This document shows positions 34,030 through 42,236 of a stretch of 64,000 nucleotides of DNA, piece after piece; within the stretch, counting starts at the first letter, position 1, and the number at the start of each line of letters is the position of its first letter. A program made the translations under genes and the position numbers. Below the pieces are notes generated by a model. That model worked only from the letters and a program-made list of their open reading frames with translations. It had not been told where the DNA came from and searched no databases. Source of the DNA: CALAED01 sp036555725 (GTDB lineage Bacteria > Actinomycetota > Actinomycetes > Streptosporangiales > Streptosporangiaceae); contig DATBKU010000110.1 of the NCBI GenBank assembly GCA_036555725.1, positions 124,001-188,000 of the forward strand, written 5' to 3'.

Positions 34030-36645
34030 GTGAAGGCCATCCGACGATTCACCGTACGTACCGTCCTGCCGGCGGAGCTGCAGCAGCTCGAGGAGCTCGT
34101 CCTCAATCTGCGCTGGTCCTGGCATCACGAGACGCTTGATTTGTTCCGGTCCGTGGACCCCGAGCTCTGGGAGGCGGTGGGCCACGACCCCGTCCGGCTG
34201 CTGGGCGAGGTCTCCTCCGAGCGGCTCGCCGCCCTAGCGGCCGACCGGCGCTTCCTGCGCCGGCTCGCCGCCGCCGCCGAGGAACTCCGCGACTATCTGA
34301 CGGCCCCGCGCTGGTACCAGTCGCTGAGCGACTCGCCGCCCACGGCGATCGCGTACTTCTCGCCGGAGTACGGCATCGCGGCCGCGCTGCCGCAGTACTC
34401 CGGAGGGCTGGGCATCCTGGCCGGTGATCATCTCAAGACGGCGAGCGATCTGGGTGTGCCGATCATCGGGGTCGGCCTGCTGTACCGGCACGGGTACTTC
34501 TCCCAGTCGCTGTCGCCGGATGGCTGGCAGCTGGAGCGGTACCCGCCGATCGACCCCAACGGCCTGCCGGTCAGCCTGCTCCGCGAGGCGGACGGCACGC
34601 CCGTCATGGTGACCATCGGATTGCCCGCGGGGGACGATCATAAGGGAGCAGACCTGCAGGCCCAGGTGTGGCTGGCCCGGGTGGGCCGGGTGCCGCTGCT
34701 GCTGCTCGACTCCGACGTCGAGGAGAACGATCACGCCGCCCGCGACGTCACCGACCGGCTATACGGCGGCGGCACCGATCATCGCCTGCTGCAGGAGATG
34801 CTGCTCGGCATCGGCGGCGTGCGCGCGATCCGGGCGTACTGCCGCATCACCGGGCACACGGCGCCGGAGGTGTTCCACACCAACGAGGGCCACGCGGGCT
34901 TCCTCGGCCTTGAGCGGATCCGCGAGCTGGTCACCGAGCAGGGCCTGTCGTTCGACGAGGCGCTGGAGGCGACCCGCTCCGGCACGGTCTTCACCACGCA
35001 CACGCCGGTGCCCGCGGGCATCGACCGGTTCCCGCGCGAGCTGATCCTGAAGTACTTCGGCGGCGCCAACGAGACCGCTAGCGTGCCGGTCGAGCGCATC
35101 CTGACGCTGGGCGCGGAGACGTACGAAGACGGCGACCCGACCGTCTTCAACATGGCGGTCATGGGCATGCGGCTGGCCCAGCGGGCCAACGGGGTCAGCG
35201 TGCTGCACGGCAAGGTCAGCCGGGAGATGTTCGGCGGGCTGTGGGGCGGCTTCGACGTCGACGAGGTGCCGATCGGGTCGATCACCAACGGCGTGCACGC
35301 CGCCACGTGGGTGAGCCGCGAGATCATGGAGCTGGCCGAGCGCGAGGTGCCGTCGGTCGTCGAGGCATCCCGCGGCTGGGACCAGATCGAGCGGGTGCCC
35401 GGGAAGGACATCTGGCGGGTCCGGCGCGTCCTGCGCGAGCGCCTGGTGCGCGATGCCCGGCGCCGGCTGCGCGAGTCGTGGCGGCAACGCGGCGCCAGCG
35501 AGGCCGAGCTGTCATGGGTCGACGACGTCCTCGACCCCGACGTGCTGACCATCGGGTTCGCCCGCCGGGTCCCCTCGTACAAGCGGCTCACCCTCATGCT
35601 GCGCGACCCCGACCGCCTCAAGGAGCTGCTGCTGGACAAGGAGCGTCCGGTGCAGATCGTGATCGCCGGCAAGGCCCATCCGGCCGACGAGGGCGGCAAG
35701 CGGCTCATCCAGGACATCGTGCGGTTCGCCGACGACCCGGCCGTACGGCACCGGATCGTCTTCCTGCCCGACTACGACATGGCGCTCGGCCAACTGCTGG
35801 TGCAGGGCTGCGACGTCTGGATGAACAACCCGCTGCGGCCGCTGGAGGCCTGCGGTACGTCCGGCATGAAGGCGGCGCTGAACGGCGGGCTCAACCTGTC
35901 GATCCGCGACGGCTGGTGGGACGAGTGGTTCGACGGCCAGAACGGCTGGGCGATCCCGTCCGCCGACGGCGTCGACGACCACAACCGGCGCGACGATCTC
36001 GAGGCCGGCGCGCTGTACGAGCTCATCGAGGACCACGTCGCGGTGGTCTTCTACGACCGCGACGGCTCCGGGCTGCCGCGGCGCTGGCTGGAGATGGTCA
36101 AGCACACCCTCGTCTCGCTGGGGCCGAAGGTGCTGGCCTCCCGCATGCTGTACGACTACGTGCACGGGCTGTACGCGCCGGGGACCGCCGCGGCCCGCAG
36201 CATGACGGCCGACGGCTACGCCGGGGCCCGCGAGGTGGCGGCGTGGAAAGCCCGCGTGGCGAAGGCCTGGCCGGGCGTCTCGATCGAGCATGTGGAGTCG
36301 AGCGGGGCGGGGGAGACCCCGCACCTCGGCACCCGGCTGACCGTCCGGGCCGCCGTCGAGCTGGGCGAGCTGGAGCCAGGCGACGTCGCCGTCGAGCTCG
36401 CGTATGGCAGGGTCGACGAGAACGACATGCTGATCGAGCCCCGCTATCTCGAGCTGCCCCACCACGAGGTCATCGAGGACGGACGGCTCCGCTACGTGGG
36501 CGAGGTGCCGCTCGACCGTACCGGCGCGTTCGGCTACGGGGTCCGCATCGTGCCCCGGCACGACCGGCTCAGCACTCGTACCGAGCTCGGACTGGTCGTC
36601 CTACCGCCGGCGCCCATCGGCATGACCACCGGCCCGCTGCGCTAG
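34030..36645 (+). CDS. glgP: alpha-glucan phosphorylase
   Basis: An 871-residue PLP-dependent glycogen phosphorylase that releases glucose-1-phosphate from the non-reducing ends of alpha-1,4-glucan. The PLP Lys is K614 in EACGTSGMKAALNGGLNL. Also visible: the N-terminal domain of the actinobacterial type (RRFTVRTVLPAELQQLEEL), AYFSPEYGIAAALPQYSGGL, HTNEGHAGFLGLERI, FTTHTPVPAGIDRF and ARRVPSYKRLTL. It starts at a GTG and ends four bases from the convergent prepilin peptidase stop. glgP divergent from glgE is the arrangement I recall in streptomycetes. With GlgB and GlgE it completes a build-and-degrade cycle for storage or surface glucan. Confidence 0.95.
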   Translation: MKAIRRFTVRTVLPAELQQLEELVLNLRWSWHHETLDLFRSVDPELWEAVGHDPVRLLGEVSSERLAALAADRRFLRRLAAAAEELRDYLTAPRWYQSLSDSPPTAIAYFSPEYGIAAALPQYSGGLGILAGDHLKTASDLGVPIIGVGLLYRHGYFSQSLSPDGWQLERYPPIDPNGLPVSLLREADGTPVMVTIGLPAGDDHKGADLQAQVWLARVGRVPLLLLDSDVEENDHAARDVTDRLYGGGTDHRLLQEMLLGIGGVRAIRAYCRITGHTAPEVFHTNEGHAGFLGLERIRELVTEQGLSFDEALEATRSGTVFTTHTPVPAGIDRFPRELILKYFGGANETASVPVERILTLGAETYEDGDPTVFNMAVMGMRLAQRANGVSVLHGKVSREMFGGLWGGFDVDEVPIGSITNGVHAATWVSREIMELAEREVPSVVEASRGWDQIERVPGKDIWRVRRVLRERLVRDARRRLRESWRQRGASEAELSWVDDVLDPDVLTIGFARRVPSYKRLTLMLRDPDRLKELLLDKERPVQIVIAGKAHPADEGGKRLIQDIVRFADDPAVRHRIVFLPDYDMALGQLLVQGCDVWMNNPLRPLEACGTSGMKAALNGGLNLSIRDGWWDEWFDGQNGWAIPSADGVDDHNRRDDLEAGALYELIEDHVAVVFYDRDGSGLPRRWLEMVKHTLVSLGPKVLASRMLYDYVHGLYAPGTAAARSMTADGYAGAREVAAWKARVAKAWPGVSIEHVESSGAGETPHLGTRLTVRAAVELGELEPGDVAVELAYGRVDENDMLIEPRYLELPHHEVIEDGRLRYVGEVPLDRTGAFGYGVRIVPRHDRLSTRTELGLVVLPPAPIGMTTGPLR

Positions 36646-36648
36646 GGG

Positions 36649-37269
36649 TCACTGAACGGCGATGGCGAGCAGGGCCCCGGCCAGCATGAACGGGCCCATG
36701 GGGATCTCGGACTTACGGGATCCCCTGCGGGTGAGCAGCAGGAACGCGCTGTACAGACCGCTGAGCACGAGACCGGCCAGGGCGCCGAGCCGCCAGGCGT
36801 CCTGGCCGAGCCACCCCAGGTAGAGGCCGAGGATCCCGGCCAGCTTGACGTCGCCCCGGCCGAGCGCGTGCGGCAGCAGGACATGCTGGACGCCATAGAA
36901 CGACCAGAGCACCGCCATGCCGATGAGAGCCGACAGGAAGCGGTGTGCCCCGTCGCCCGTGAACGGGGCGGCCCCGGCGAGCAGCGCGATCCCCACCCCG
37001 TACGAAGGGAGGGTGAAGGGGTCGGGGAGCCGTTTGACCGCGGCGTCGACGAAGGCGAGCAGCGTGCCGACCACGCCGAGGTAGAGGAAGGCGACGACGG
37101 CGGGCGTGGCGCCGAGCCGGTAGGCGAACAGCGCCGAGACGAGGGCCGCGACGAGCGGGATGCCGGCCGTCCGGAGGCGGGATCGGCAGCAGTACGGCTC
37201 GGTGAGCGGGGTGGCCAGCCGGCCGGCCAGCAGGCCGCCGGCGCCGGCGAGGAGCGTCCAGACGATCAC
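36649..37269 (-). CDS. prepilin peptidase, A24 family (TadV/CpaA type)
   Basis: A 206-residue membrane aspartyl protease that cleaves Flp-type prepilins after the Gly at -1. About six hydrophobic helices are seen. The two catalytic Asp are in AFVDAAVKRLPD and in the conserved GRGDVKLAG (G-x-G-D). It lacks the N-terminal methyltransferase domain of PilD, as usual for the short Tad enzymes. It is the last gene of the minus-strand Tad locus, 69 bases after the pilin-transglycosylase gene, and ends four bases from convergent glgP. Its expected substrates here are Flp, TadE, the TadE-like part of the TadZ fusion and the pilin-transglycosylase fusion. Confidence 0.9.
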   Translation of the reverse strand: MIVWTLLAGAGGLLAGRLATPLTEPYCCRSRLRTAGIPLVAALVSALFAYRLGATPAVVAFLYLGVVGTLLAFVDAAVKRLPDPFTLPSYGVGIALLAGAAPFTGDGAHRFLSALIGMAVLWSFYGVQHVLLPHALGRGDVKLAGILGLYLGWLGQDAWRLGALAGLVLSGLYSAFLLLTRRGSRKSEIPMGPFMLAGALLAIAVQ

Positions 37270-37338
37270 CGGGCGTACCTCCGGGCGCTGGTCCGCGGCC
37301 GGCCGTCATGGGCTCGGCACCTCGAATGGCGGCGGGGT

Positions 37339-37995
37339 TCAGTACCAGTGGCCACCGTGCGCTCCCTTGACCGGCTTGCCCTTCTTGTTCGTGGGACGCA
37401 CGTCGGTGCGCTGCCACCAGGCCCACGCCTTGCAGGGCGTGCCATAGCGCTTGGTCGTGGCGATGTAGTTCAGACCCCAGCGGATCTGGGTCTCCGGGTT
37501 GGTCCGCCAGTCGGCTCCGGCCGACTGCATCCGGCCGCCGGTCGCCTGCGGGATGCCGTACGCGCTCGACGTGGGATTGTCGGCCAGATGATCCCAGTGG
37601 CTCTCGTTCGTCCACAGGTTGTTGAGGCAGTCCCACTCCGTACCGGTCCATCCGCGCTCGGCGGCGAGTTTCTGCGCCAGAGCCTGGTTGGCCGCGCGCT
37701 CCGCGGCGGTGGCACTTGCGGGTGCGGCCTTCTTGGGCTTCTGGGGTTTCTTGGGCCGCTTGCCCTGCTTCGGTTTCTTGGGCTTCGCGGGCGGACGCGG
37801 TTTCCGCTGGGCGGCGGCCTCGGCGCAGTTGCCGGCGCCGGTGATCCGGCAGATCGCGTTGGAGGTCTTCGCGGCGACGGTGCCTGGCAGTCCCATGGCG
37901 AACAGGGCGGTGAACAGCGCGCCCACCAGGAGCAGGAGCGCTCCGTATTCGTACGTGGCGATGCCGGCGTCACGGCGGTGTTTCCACGTGTTCAT
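37339..37995 (-). CDS. Flp-pilin-like N-terminus fused to a lytic transglycosylase-like domain
   Basis: A 218-residue protein with an unusual composition. Residues 1-11 are a short basic leader (MNTWKHRRDAG) followed by IATYEYG and a hydrophobic helix to about 38. The predicted cleavage is G11/I12, with Glu at +5 (E16) and Tyr at +6, the Flp class III signal. A Pro/Lys-rich linker spans about 62-95. Residues about 100-218 form a lysozyme-like domain: WDCLNNLWTNESHWDH with the putative catalytic E131, NPTSSAYGIPQA, then TNPETQIRWGLNYIA and GTPCKAWAWWQ. It starts one base after the stop of the next listed gene, so the two are coupled. I infer a pseudopilin that delivers a muramidase-type enzyme to the cell-wall side of the Tad machine. 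Confidence 0.82.
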   Translation of the reverse strand: MNTWKHRRDAGIATYEYGALLLLVGALFTALFAMGLPGTVAAKTSNAICRITGAGNCAEAAAQRKPRPPAKPKKPKQGKRPKKPQKPKKAAPASATAAERAANQALAQKLAAERGWTGTEWDCLNNLWTNESHWDHLADNPTSSAYGIPQATGGRMQSAGADWRTNPETQIRWGLNYIATTKRYGTPCKAWAWWQRTDVRPTNKKGKPVKGAHGGHWY

Positions 37996-37996
37996 G

Positions 37997-38980
37997 TCAG
38001 TACCAATGGCCTGGGTAGGGACGGGGGTCGGTGCGCTGCCACCACGCCCACGCGCCGCAAGGCGAGCCGTACCGCTGGCCGATGTAGCTCAGGCCCCAGC
38101 GGATCTGGGGGACGGGGTTGGTGCGCCAGTCGGCGCCGAAGGCGGCCATCTTGCCGGGCGGGAGCGCCTGCGTAATGCCGTACGCGCCGGACGATTGGTT
38201 CAGCGCCCGGTGGTTCCAGCCGCTCTCGTGCTGCCAGAGCTGGTCGAGGCACTGCCACTGGGCGCCGGTCCACCCGTGCTGGGCGGCCAGCTGCTGGCCC
38301 AGCCGCCGGTTGTTCCCGGCTCCCGGTGCCACCTCGGCGGTCGGCACGCCGGCAGAGTCCGGCGAGGTGAACGAGCCGGGCACGAACGGCTGCGCGTCGG
38401 CCTTGTCCACCAGCCGCACCTCGAACAGGTCGCGGGCCGCGTCCATGGTGGTCGCTGTGCGGCCGTCGCACTCCACCCCGGTCGCGGTGTACATGCAGGT
38501 CGGAAAGGTGACGCTGGCGTACGCGACGGCCGTGCCGCGCTGTACGTCACGGTCTCCCTGCCGGCAGGGGATCCGGCCGAACGGCTGATTCGGCTCGTAC
38601 TTGGTCTGACAGCGGTCGGACCGCACCTCGACCTTGACGGTGTGGCCGTAGAAACCGGACGGCACCACACTCGTCGCGGTGGTCTCGTTCAGCTGGGCGT
38701 AGCGGCGTGCGGACTCCGCCGACTTGTCCAGGTAGACGATGCCGTCCGGCAGTTGACCGCCCAGGACCGTACGGGCGGCGCGGTCCCGGATCTCCGCCAC
38801 CGCGCCGAGTGCGGCGGCGTCGGCGCCGGACTGGGCCTGGGTCCGCAGGTCGTTGGCGTGGGCGATGCGACTGAGCAGGACCGTCATGGCCACCAGCCCC
38901 AGCGCCAGGCCCATCACGACGACGATCGTCGCCGCTCCCCGGTCGCGGGCTGCTCTTACGGTCGGATGCTTGTTGGCCAC
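37997..38980 (-). CDS. TadE/TadG-type N-terminus fused to a lytic transglycosylase-like domain
   Basis: A 327-residue paralogue of the following gene in its C-terminal part. It starts with a basic leader and RGAATIVVVMGLALGLVAM, a single helix of the Tad-associated (Tad/TadG-like) type, then IAHANDLRTQAQSGADAAAL, the usual segment after the helix. Unlike the neighbour it has no Glu at +5, so processing is doubtful. Residues about 50-215 are an extracytoplasmic domain with four or more Cys (C124, C139, C162, C171) that could pair. Residues about 225-327 are lysozyme-like: WQCLDQLWQHESGWNH with putative catalytic E252, QSSGAYGITQALP, and a C-terminal AWAWWQRTD. It lies downstream of the flp terminator and is probably expressed at a lower level than Flp. 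Confidence 0.82.
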   Translation of the reverse strand: MANKHPTVRAARDRGAATIVVVMGLALGLVAMTVLLSRIAHANDLRTQAQSGADAAALGAVAEIRDRAARTVLGGQLPDGIVYLDKSAESARRYAQLNETTATSVVPSGFYGHTVKVEVRSDRCQTKYEPNQPFGRIPCRQGDRDVQRGTAVAYASVTFPTCMYTATGVECDGRTATTMDAARDLFEVRLVDKADAQPFVPGSFTSPDSAGVPTAEVAPGAGNNRRLGQQLAAQHGWTGAQWQCLDQLWQHESGWNHRALNQSSGAYGITQALPPGKMAAFGADWRTNPVPQIRWGLSYIGQRYGSPCGAWAWWQRTDPRPYPGHWY

Positions 38981-39080
38981 AATCTCTTCCTCAAACGGAG
39001 CGGTGTTCGCTTTCGGCCGCGGGACTCAGGCGCCCACGGCGGGTGTTCTCGGATTTCGCATGGCCACCATTCCCTCTGTC

Positions 39081-39126
39081 CAAAGAAAACGGCGAGGTGA
39101 GCCGGACCCTGGTGGCTCACCTCGCC
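39081..39126 (-). terminator. intrinsic terminator after flp
   Basis: A perfect 13-bp stem (GGCGAGGTGAGCC at 39091-39103 with its complement at 39114-39126) with a 10-base loop is followed, reading the minus strand, by GTTTTCTTTG. It lies 11 bases after the flp stop. It should end or attenuate transcription so that pilin mRNA exceeds that of the downstream fusion genes. Confidence 0.85.
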
Positions 39127-39136
39127 CGATCCGGGC

Positions 39137-39361
39137 TCAGAAGATGCCCTTGAAGATCCCGCCGAGTGCCGTGCTGAACGCGTTGCCCACCTTGTTGTTC
39201 AGTCCCAGCCCGAACAGGGCGGTGAAAATGGTGAGGAGCAGTGCCAAAAGGCCGCCATACTCCATCGCGCTGGCGCCTCGGTCGTCGCGCTCCCGGAGCT
39301 GTTCCACCCGGGTGTGCACGAATGTCGAAAGCGTGACATAGAGCGGAATGAGTCGGTTCAC
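39137..39361 (-). CDS. Flp-type pilin
   Basis: A 74-residue prepilin, the main subunit of the Tad pilus. From the GTG at 39361 (GGAGG five bases before it) it has a longer leader than most Flp proteins, about 32 residues including VTLSTFVHTRVEQLRERDDRG. Cleavage is predicted between Gly and ASAMEYGG, with Glu at +5 and Tyr at +6 as in all Flp pilins. The hydrophobic helix (LLALLLTIFTALFGLGL) and a short tail (NKVGNAFSTALGGIFKGIF) follow. The gene has its own strong ribosome site and a terminator directly downstream, fitting high expression. An upstream in-frame ATG at 39460 is less likely because it would overlap the response-regulator stop region. Confidence 0.9.
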   Translation of the reverse strand: MNRLIPLYVTLSTFVHTRVEQLRERDDRGASAMEYGGLLALLLTIFTALFGLGLNNKVGNAFSTALGGIFKGIF

Positions 39362-39459
39362 CGTGACCTCCTGGTTCTGTTCCGCTGTGTTACCGACAAC
39401 GTATTGAGAACAGGGGGACCCAATTCCAGAGCCTGCCGGCTCAACATTGGATCGGCCCA

Positions 39460-40122
39460 TCAGGGACGGCGGTCATGGGCCTGCGGGCCCAACCCGCCGG
39501 GCTGGGCGGTCCCGATCCAGCGGGCGATCGCGGCCGCCCTGGTGGTCACGTCGAGCTTGCCGAAGATGTGGTTGACGTGGTTTTTCACGGTCTTCTCCGC
39601 CAGCACCAACTGGCGCGCAATCTCGCTGTTGGACCGGCCCGCCGCGACCAGGTCCATCACCTCGGCCTCCCGGGTGGACAGCCCGAACCGGGTACGCCGC
39701 GACGGCGCCCGCCGCACGGTGCTCATCAGCGCCGATACCGCGGGCGGGGAGAGCGGGTTCGTCCCGTTAAGCGCGTCATGAACCGCGGTGATGAGGTCGT
39801 CGGCGGTGAAGGTGCCGTGCACCAGATAACCGGCCGCGCCGTTGCCGATGGCGTCCCGGACCACCTCGGGCTGGTCGGTATAGGTGACCATGATCACCAA
39901 GGCGTGTTCGGCGATGGCCCGCGCCGCGGCCACCCCGTCCAGCTGCGGCATCCGGACGTCCAGCAGCACCACGTCCGGCGTGATCTGCTCGGCCAGCCGT
40001 ACCGCGCTGGCGCCGTCGCCCGCCTCGCCCACCACCCGCATGCCCGCCGCCTCCAGCAACGACACAAGCCCGGAGCGGACGACCGGGTTGTCGTCGACGA
40101 CCATGATCCGCGGCACGTCCAC
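39460..40122 (-). CDS. NarL/FixJ-family response regulator
   Basis: A 220-residue two-domain regulator. The receiver has RIMVVDDNPVVRSG with the acidic pair and the phospho-acceptor D55 in DVVLLDVRMPQLDG; the usual Thr/Ser and Lys positions fall in VIMVTYTDQ and the following segment, where the Lys appears replaced (LVHGTF). The C-terminal LuxR helix-turn-helix is STREAEVMDLVAAGRSNSEI through VKNHVNHIFGKLDV. Its GTG directly follows the histidine-kinase stop, so the pair is co-translated. It lies inside the Tad locus just upstream of flp and probably controls pilin or Tad expression. The missing Lys of the KPF-type motif deserves checking, as it could alter phosphorylation control. Confidence 0.9.
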   Translation of the reverse strand: MDVPRIMVVDDNPVVRSGLVSLLEAAGMRVVGEAGDGASAVRLAEQITPDVVLLDVRMPQLDGVAAARAIAEHALVIMVTYTDQPEVVRDAIGNGAAGYLVHGTFTADDLITAVHDALNGTNPLSPPAVSALMSTVRRAPSRRTRFGLSTREAEVMDLVAAGRSNSEIARQLVLAEKTVKNHVNHIFGKLDVTTRAAAIARWIGTAQPGGLGPQAHDRRP

Positions 40123-41256
40123 TCAGCCCACCTCCGCGGGCGCCCTGACCGGGACCCGGGCGGTGACCGTGGTGCCCGCCATGGGCGCGGACCGGACGGC
40201 CAGCGAGCCGCCGAGCCGCTGGGCCCGCTCGTGCAGGCCGAGGATGCCGAAGTGCCCGGACTCGGCCAGCGCCGCCGGCCCTTGGTAACGGAACCCGCAC
40301 CCGTCGTCCCGGACCGTCAATTCGATCTCCCCGGGGGTCGCCGACAGCGTTACGGACACCTGTGCCGCCGCGGAGTGCCGGGCGACGTTGGTCAGCGCCT
40401 CACCCAGGATCGCCACCACCTCGTACCTGATGCGCAACGGCACCTCGCCATCCGCTCGCAGGTCGCAACACACCTCGACGCCGTGTTCGGCGCCCCACCG
40501 CATGGCCCGCTCCCGTACGGCCTGCGGTAGCGGGTCGCCCATCGCGCCGTCCCGCAGCCCCGAGATCAGCGAGCGTGCCTCACGAGAGGCCAGCTCGGCG
40601 GCCGAAGCCACCTGATGCGCCTCGCGTGCCGCCCGGTCCGGGTCGCGCTCGACCCATACCGGAAGGGCGACGGCCGCCATCGCGATGCCGCGCAACGTGG
40701 TGGCCAGCGAGTCGTGCATGTCGCGGGCCAGCCGGAGCCGCTCCCGCTCGGCCTCGGCGCGGCGTTCGGCCTCCTGCCAGGCCGCCTGCCGTTCGAAGAT
40801 CCGGTGCAGCGCCACCCCGGCGAAGCCCGCCAGCGGGTAGTAGATGGGCTGGCCCACCACTTCCTGGAAGGTGCCGGCCGTGGATCCGGCGGCCCGCAGC
40901 ACCAGGGCGTAACCGGCGATCTGCAGCGGGGTCGCGGCGAGCACGCCGCGCCATCCGTACAGCAACCCCGCCAGCGCGCCGCTCACCACCGTGAACAGAA
41001 AGAACGGTCCGGACGGCCCGCCGATGCCGAGGACCACAAAGGACACGCCGATGTCCAGCACAGCCAGCATCGGATGATCGAGCAGTCGCCGCACGATGGG
41101 CGCGCCGCCGACGCTCGCCAGCCAGGACAGCACCGCCACACAGACCATGAGGAGGAACTGCCATCCGCTGAGCCGGCCGTACGAGAGCAGCAGCGTCACG
41201 CACGCGATCAGCATGCGGATCCGCATCAGCAGGGCGACGACCGCGGTCGTCTGCAT
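40123..41256 (-). CDS. sensor histidine kinase (HisKA_3/NarL-partner type)
   Basis: A 377-residue membrane sensor. About five to six N-terminal hydrophobic helices (LIACVTLLLSYGRL, WQFLLMVCVAVLSWLA and so on, ending near GFAGVALHRIFE) form the sensor. A coiled coil of Ala/Glu/Arg leads to the HisKA_3 motif LARDMHDSLATTLRGI with the phospho-His, then the HATPase with ILGEALTNVARHSAAAQ (N box), VRDDGCGF and FGILGLHERAQRLGG. The ATG at 41256 has GGGGGAA directly upstream; a longer start at 41358 would overlap the TadC gene. It partners with the adjacent response regulator. The periplasmic input is small, so the signal is probably sensed within the membrane. Confidence 0.92.
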   Translation of the reverse strand: MQTTAVVALLMRIRMLIACVTLLLSYGRLSGWQFLLMVCVAVLSWLASVGGAPIVRRLLDHPMLAVLDIGVSFVVLGIGGPSGPFFLFTVVSGALAGLLYGWRGVLAATPLQIAGYALVLRAAGSTAGTFQEVVGQPIYYPLAGFAGVALHRIFERQAAWQEAERRAEAERERLRLARDMHDSLATTLRGIAMAAVALPVWVERDPDRAAREAHQVASAAELASREARSLISGLRDGAMGDPLPQAVRERAMRWGAEHGVEVCCDLRADGEVPLRIRYEVVAILGEALTNVARHSAAAQVSVTLSATPGEIELTVRDDGCGFRYQGPAALAESGHFGILGLHERAQRLGGSLAVRSAPMAGTTVTARVPVRAPAEVG

Positions 41257-41329
41257 TTCCCCCGGGCGGTCACGCCGCCGCGGGGCTGCGCCGTCCACTG
41301 CCCGGCGGCGCCCGATCCGGCGCCCCGCC

Positions 41330-42220
41330 CTAACCGCCGAGGAGCCCACCGAAACCACCTCCCCCGACGGCGCTGAAGAACAGTGCGCCGAGGATGAGCA
41401 GCATCAGGGCCGGCATGGCGAGCGTGAGGCTCACCAGCGTGATGCGCGGTGTGGTGCGCTGCGCCCGCCGCTTCGCGTACTGCGCCGAATGCCGCCGCAT
41501 GTCCCGCGCGATGTCCGTCAGGGCCGCCGACAGCGGCGCGCCGAGTTCCTCGGCCTGCAGGATCGCCGTGACGAACTGGGCGAGCGCCTCGGAGTCGTTG
41601 CGTGCCCGCAGTTCCTCGAACGCCGTCCGGCGAGGGGTGCCGAGCTCCATCTGCCGCAGGGCGACGAGGAACTCCTCGGCCAGCGCGCCGGGCATGCTCT
41701 CGGAGACGCGCGCGACCGAGTGCCGGAAGCCGAGCCCGGCCGAGACGGTCACCGCGAGCACGTCGAGGAAGTCCGGCATCGTCCGCTGGATCTCGTCCTG
41801 CCTGGCCCGGGCCCTGGCGTACAGCAGCAGCTCGGTCTGCAGGACCCCCAGCAACGCCAGCAACCCGACGAGGATCTTGCCGAGCGCGATGAGCAGCAGG
41901 CAGACCGAGCCGAACAGCACCATGTATCCGGCGGTCTGCCGGGCGTAGGAGGTCACTGTCATGCCGTACGGCCGGCCCGCCGCGTCGATCCGCCGCCGGA
42001 TCCGGGTACGCCACGGCGCCAGCAGCCGCAACGCGGGCCCGGTCAGCGGGCGCCCGAGCAGGTCACCGGCGGCGGCGAACAGGGACAGCCCGCTCTTTCG
42101 CCTGGCCGGCGGCACGACGGCCCCCGGAGCGACGCGCTGCTTGGCGGACAGCAAGGCGAACCCCCAGATCACCGCCACGAACAACAGCGCGCCCACGGCC
42201 GCTATCACATAGGTCGTCAT
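41330..42220 (-). CDS. tadC: TadC-like inner-membrane platform protein (type II secretion F domain)
   Basis: A 296-residue protein with the T2SS-F domain in the middle and hydrophobic helices at residues about 4-24, 95-145 and 270-290. The domain shows TMPDFLDVLAVTVSAGLGFR, ALAEEFLVALRQMELGTPRR and FVTAILQAEELGAPLSAALT, the TadC pattern. It forms the platform with TadB on which the TadA ATPase drives pilus assembly. It starts 17 bases after the tadB stop with a GGGCGGGGGTGA ribosome site, and the C-terminus ends in a Gly-rich stretch (GGGGFGGLLGG). Confidence 0.9.
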   Translation of the reverse strand: MTTYVIAAVGALLFVAVIWGFALLSAKQRVAPGAVVPPARRKSGLSLFAAAGDLLGRPLTGPALRLLAPWRTRIRRRIDAAGRPYGMTVTSYARQTAGYMVLFGSVCLLLIALGKILVGLLALLGVLQTELLLYARARARQDEIQRTMPDFLDVLAVTVSAGLGFRHSVARVSESMPGALAEEFLVALRQMELGTPRRTAFEELRARNDSEALAQFVTAILQAEELGAPLSAALTDIARDMRRHSAQYAKRRAQRTTPRITLVSLTLAMPALMLLILGALFFSAVGGGGFGGLLGG

Positions 42221-42236
42221 CGAGTCACCCCCGCCC

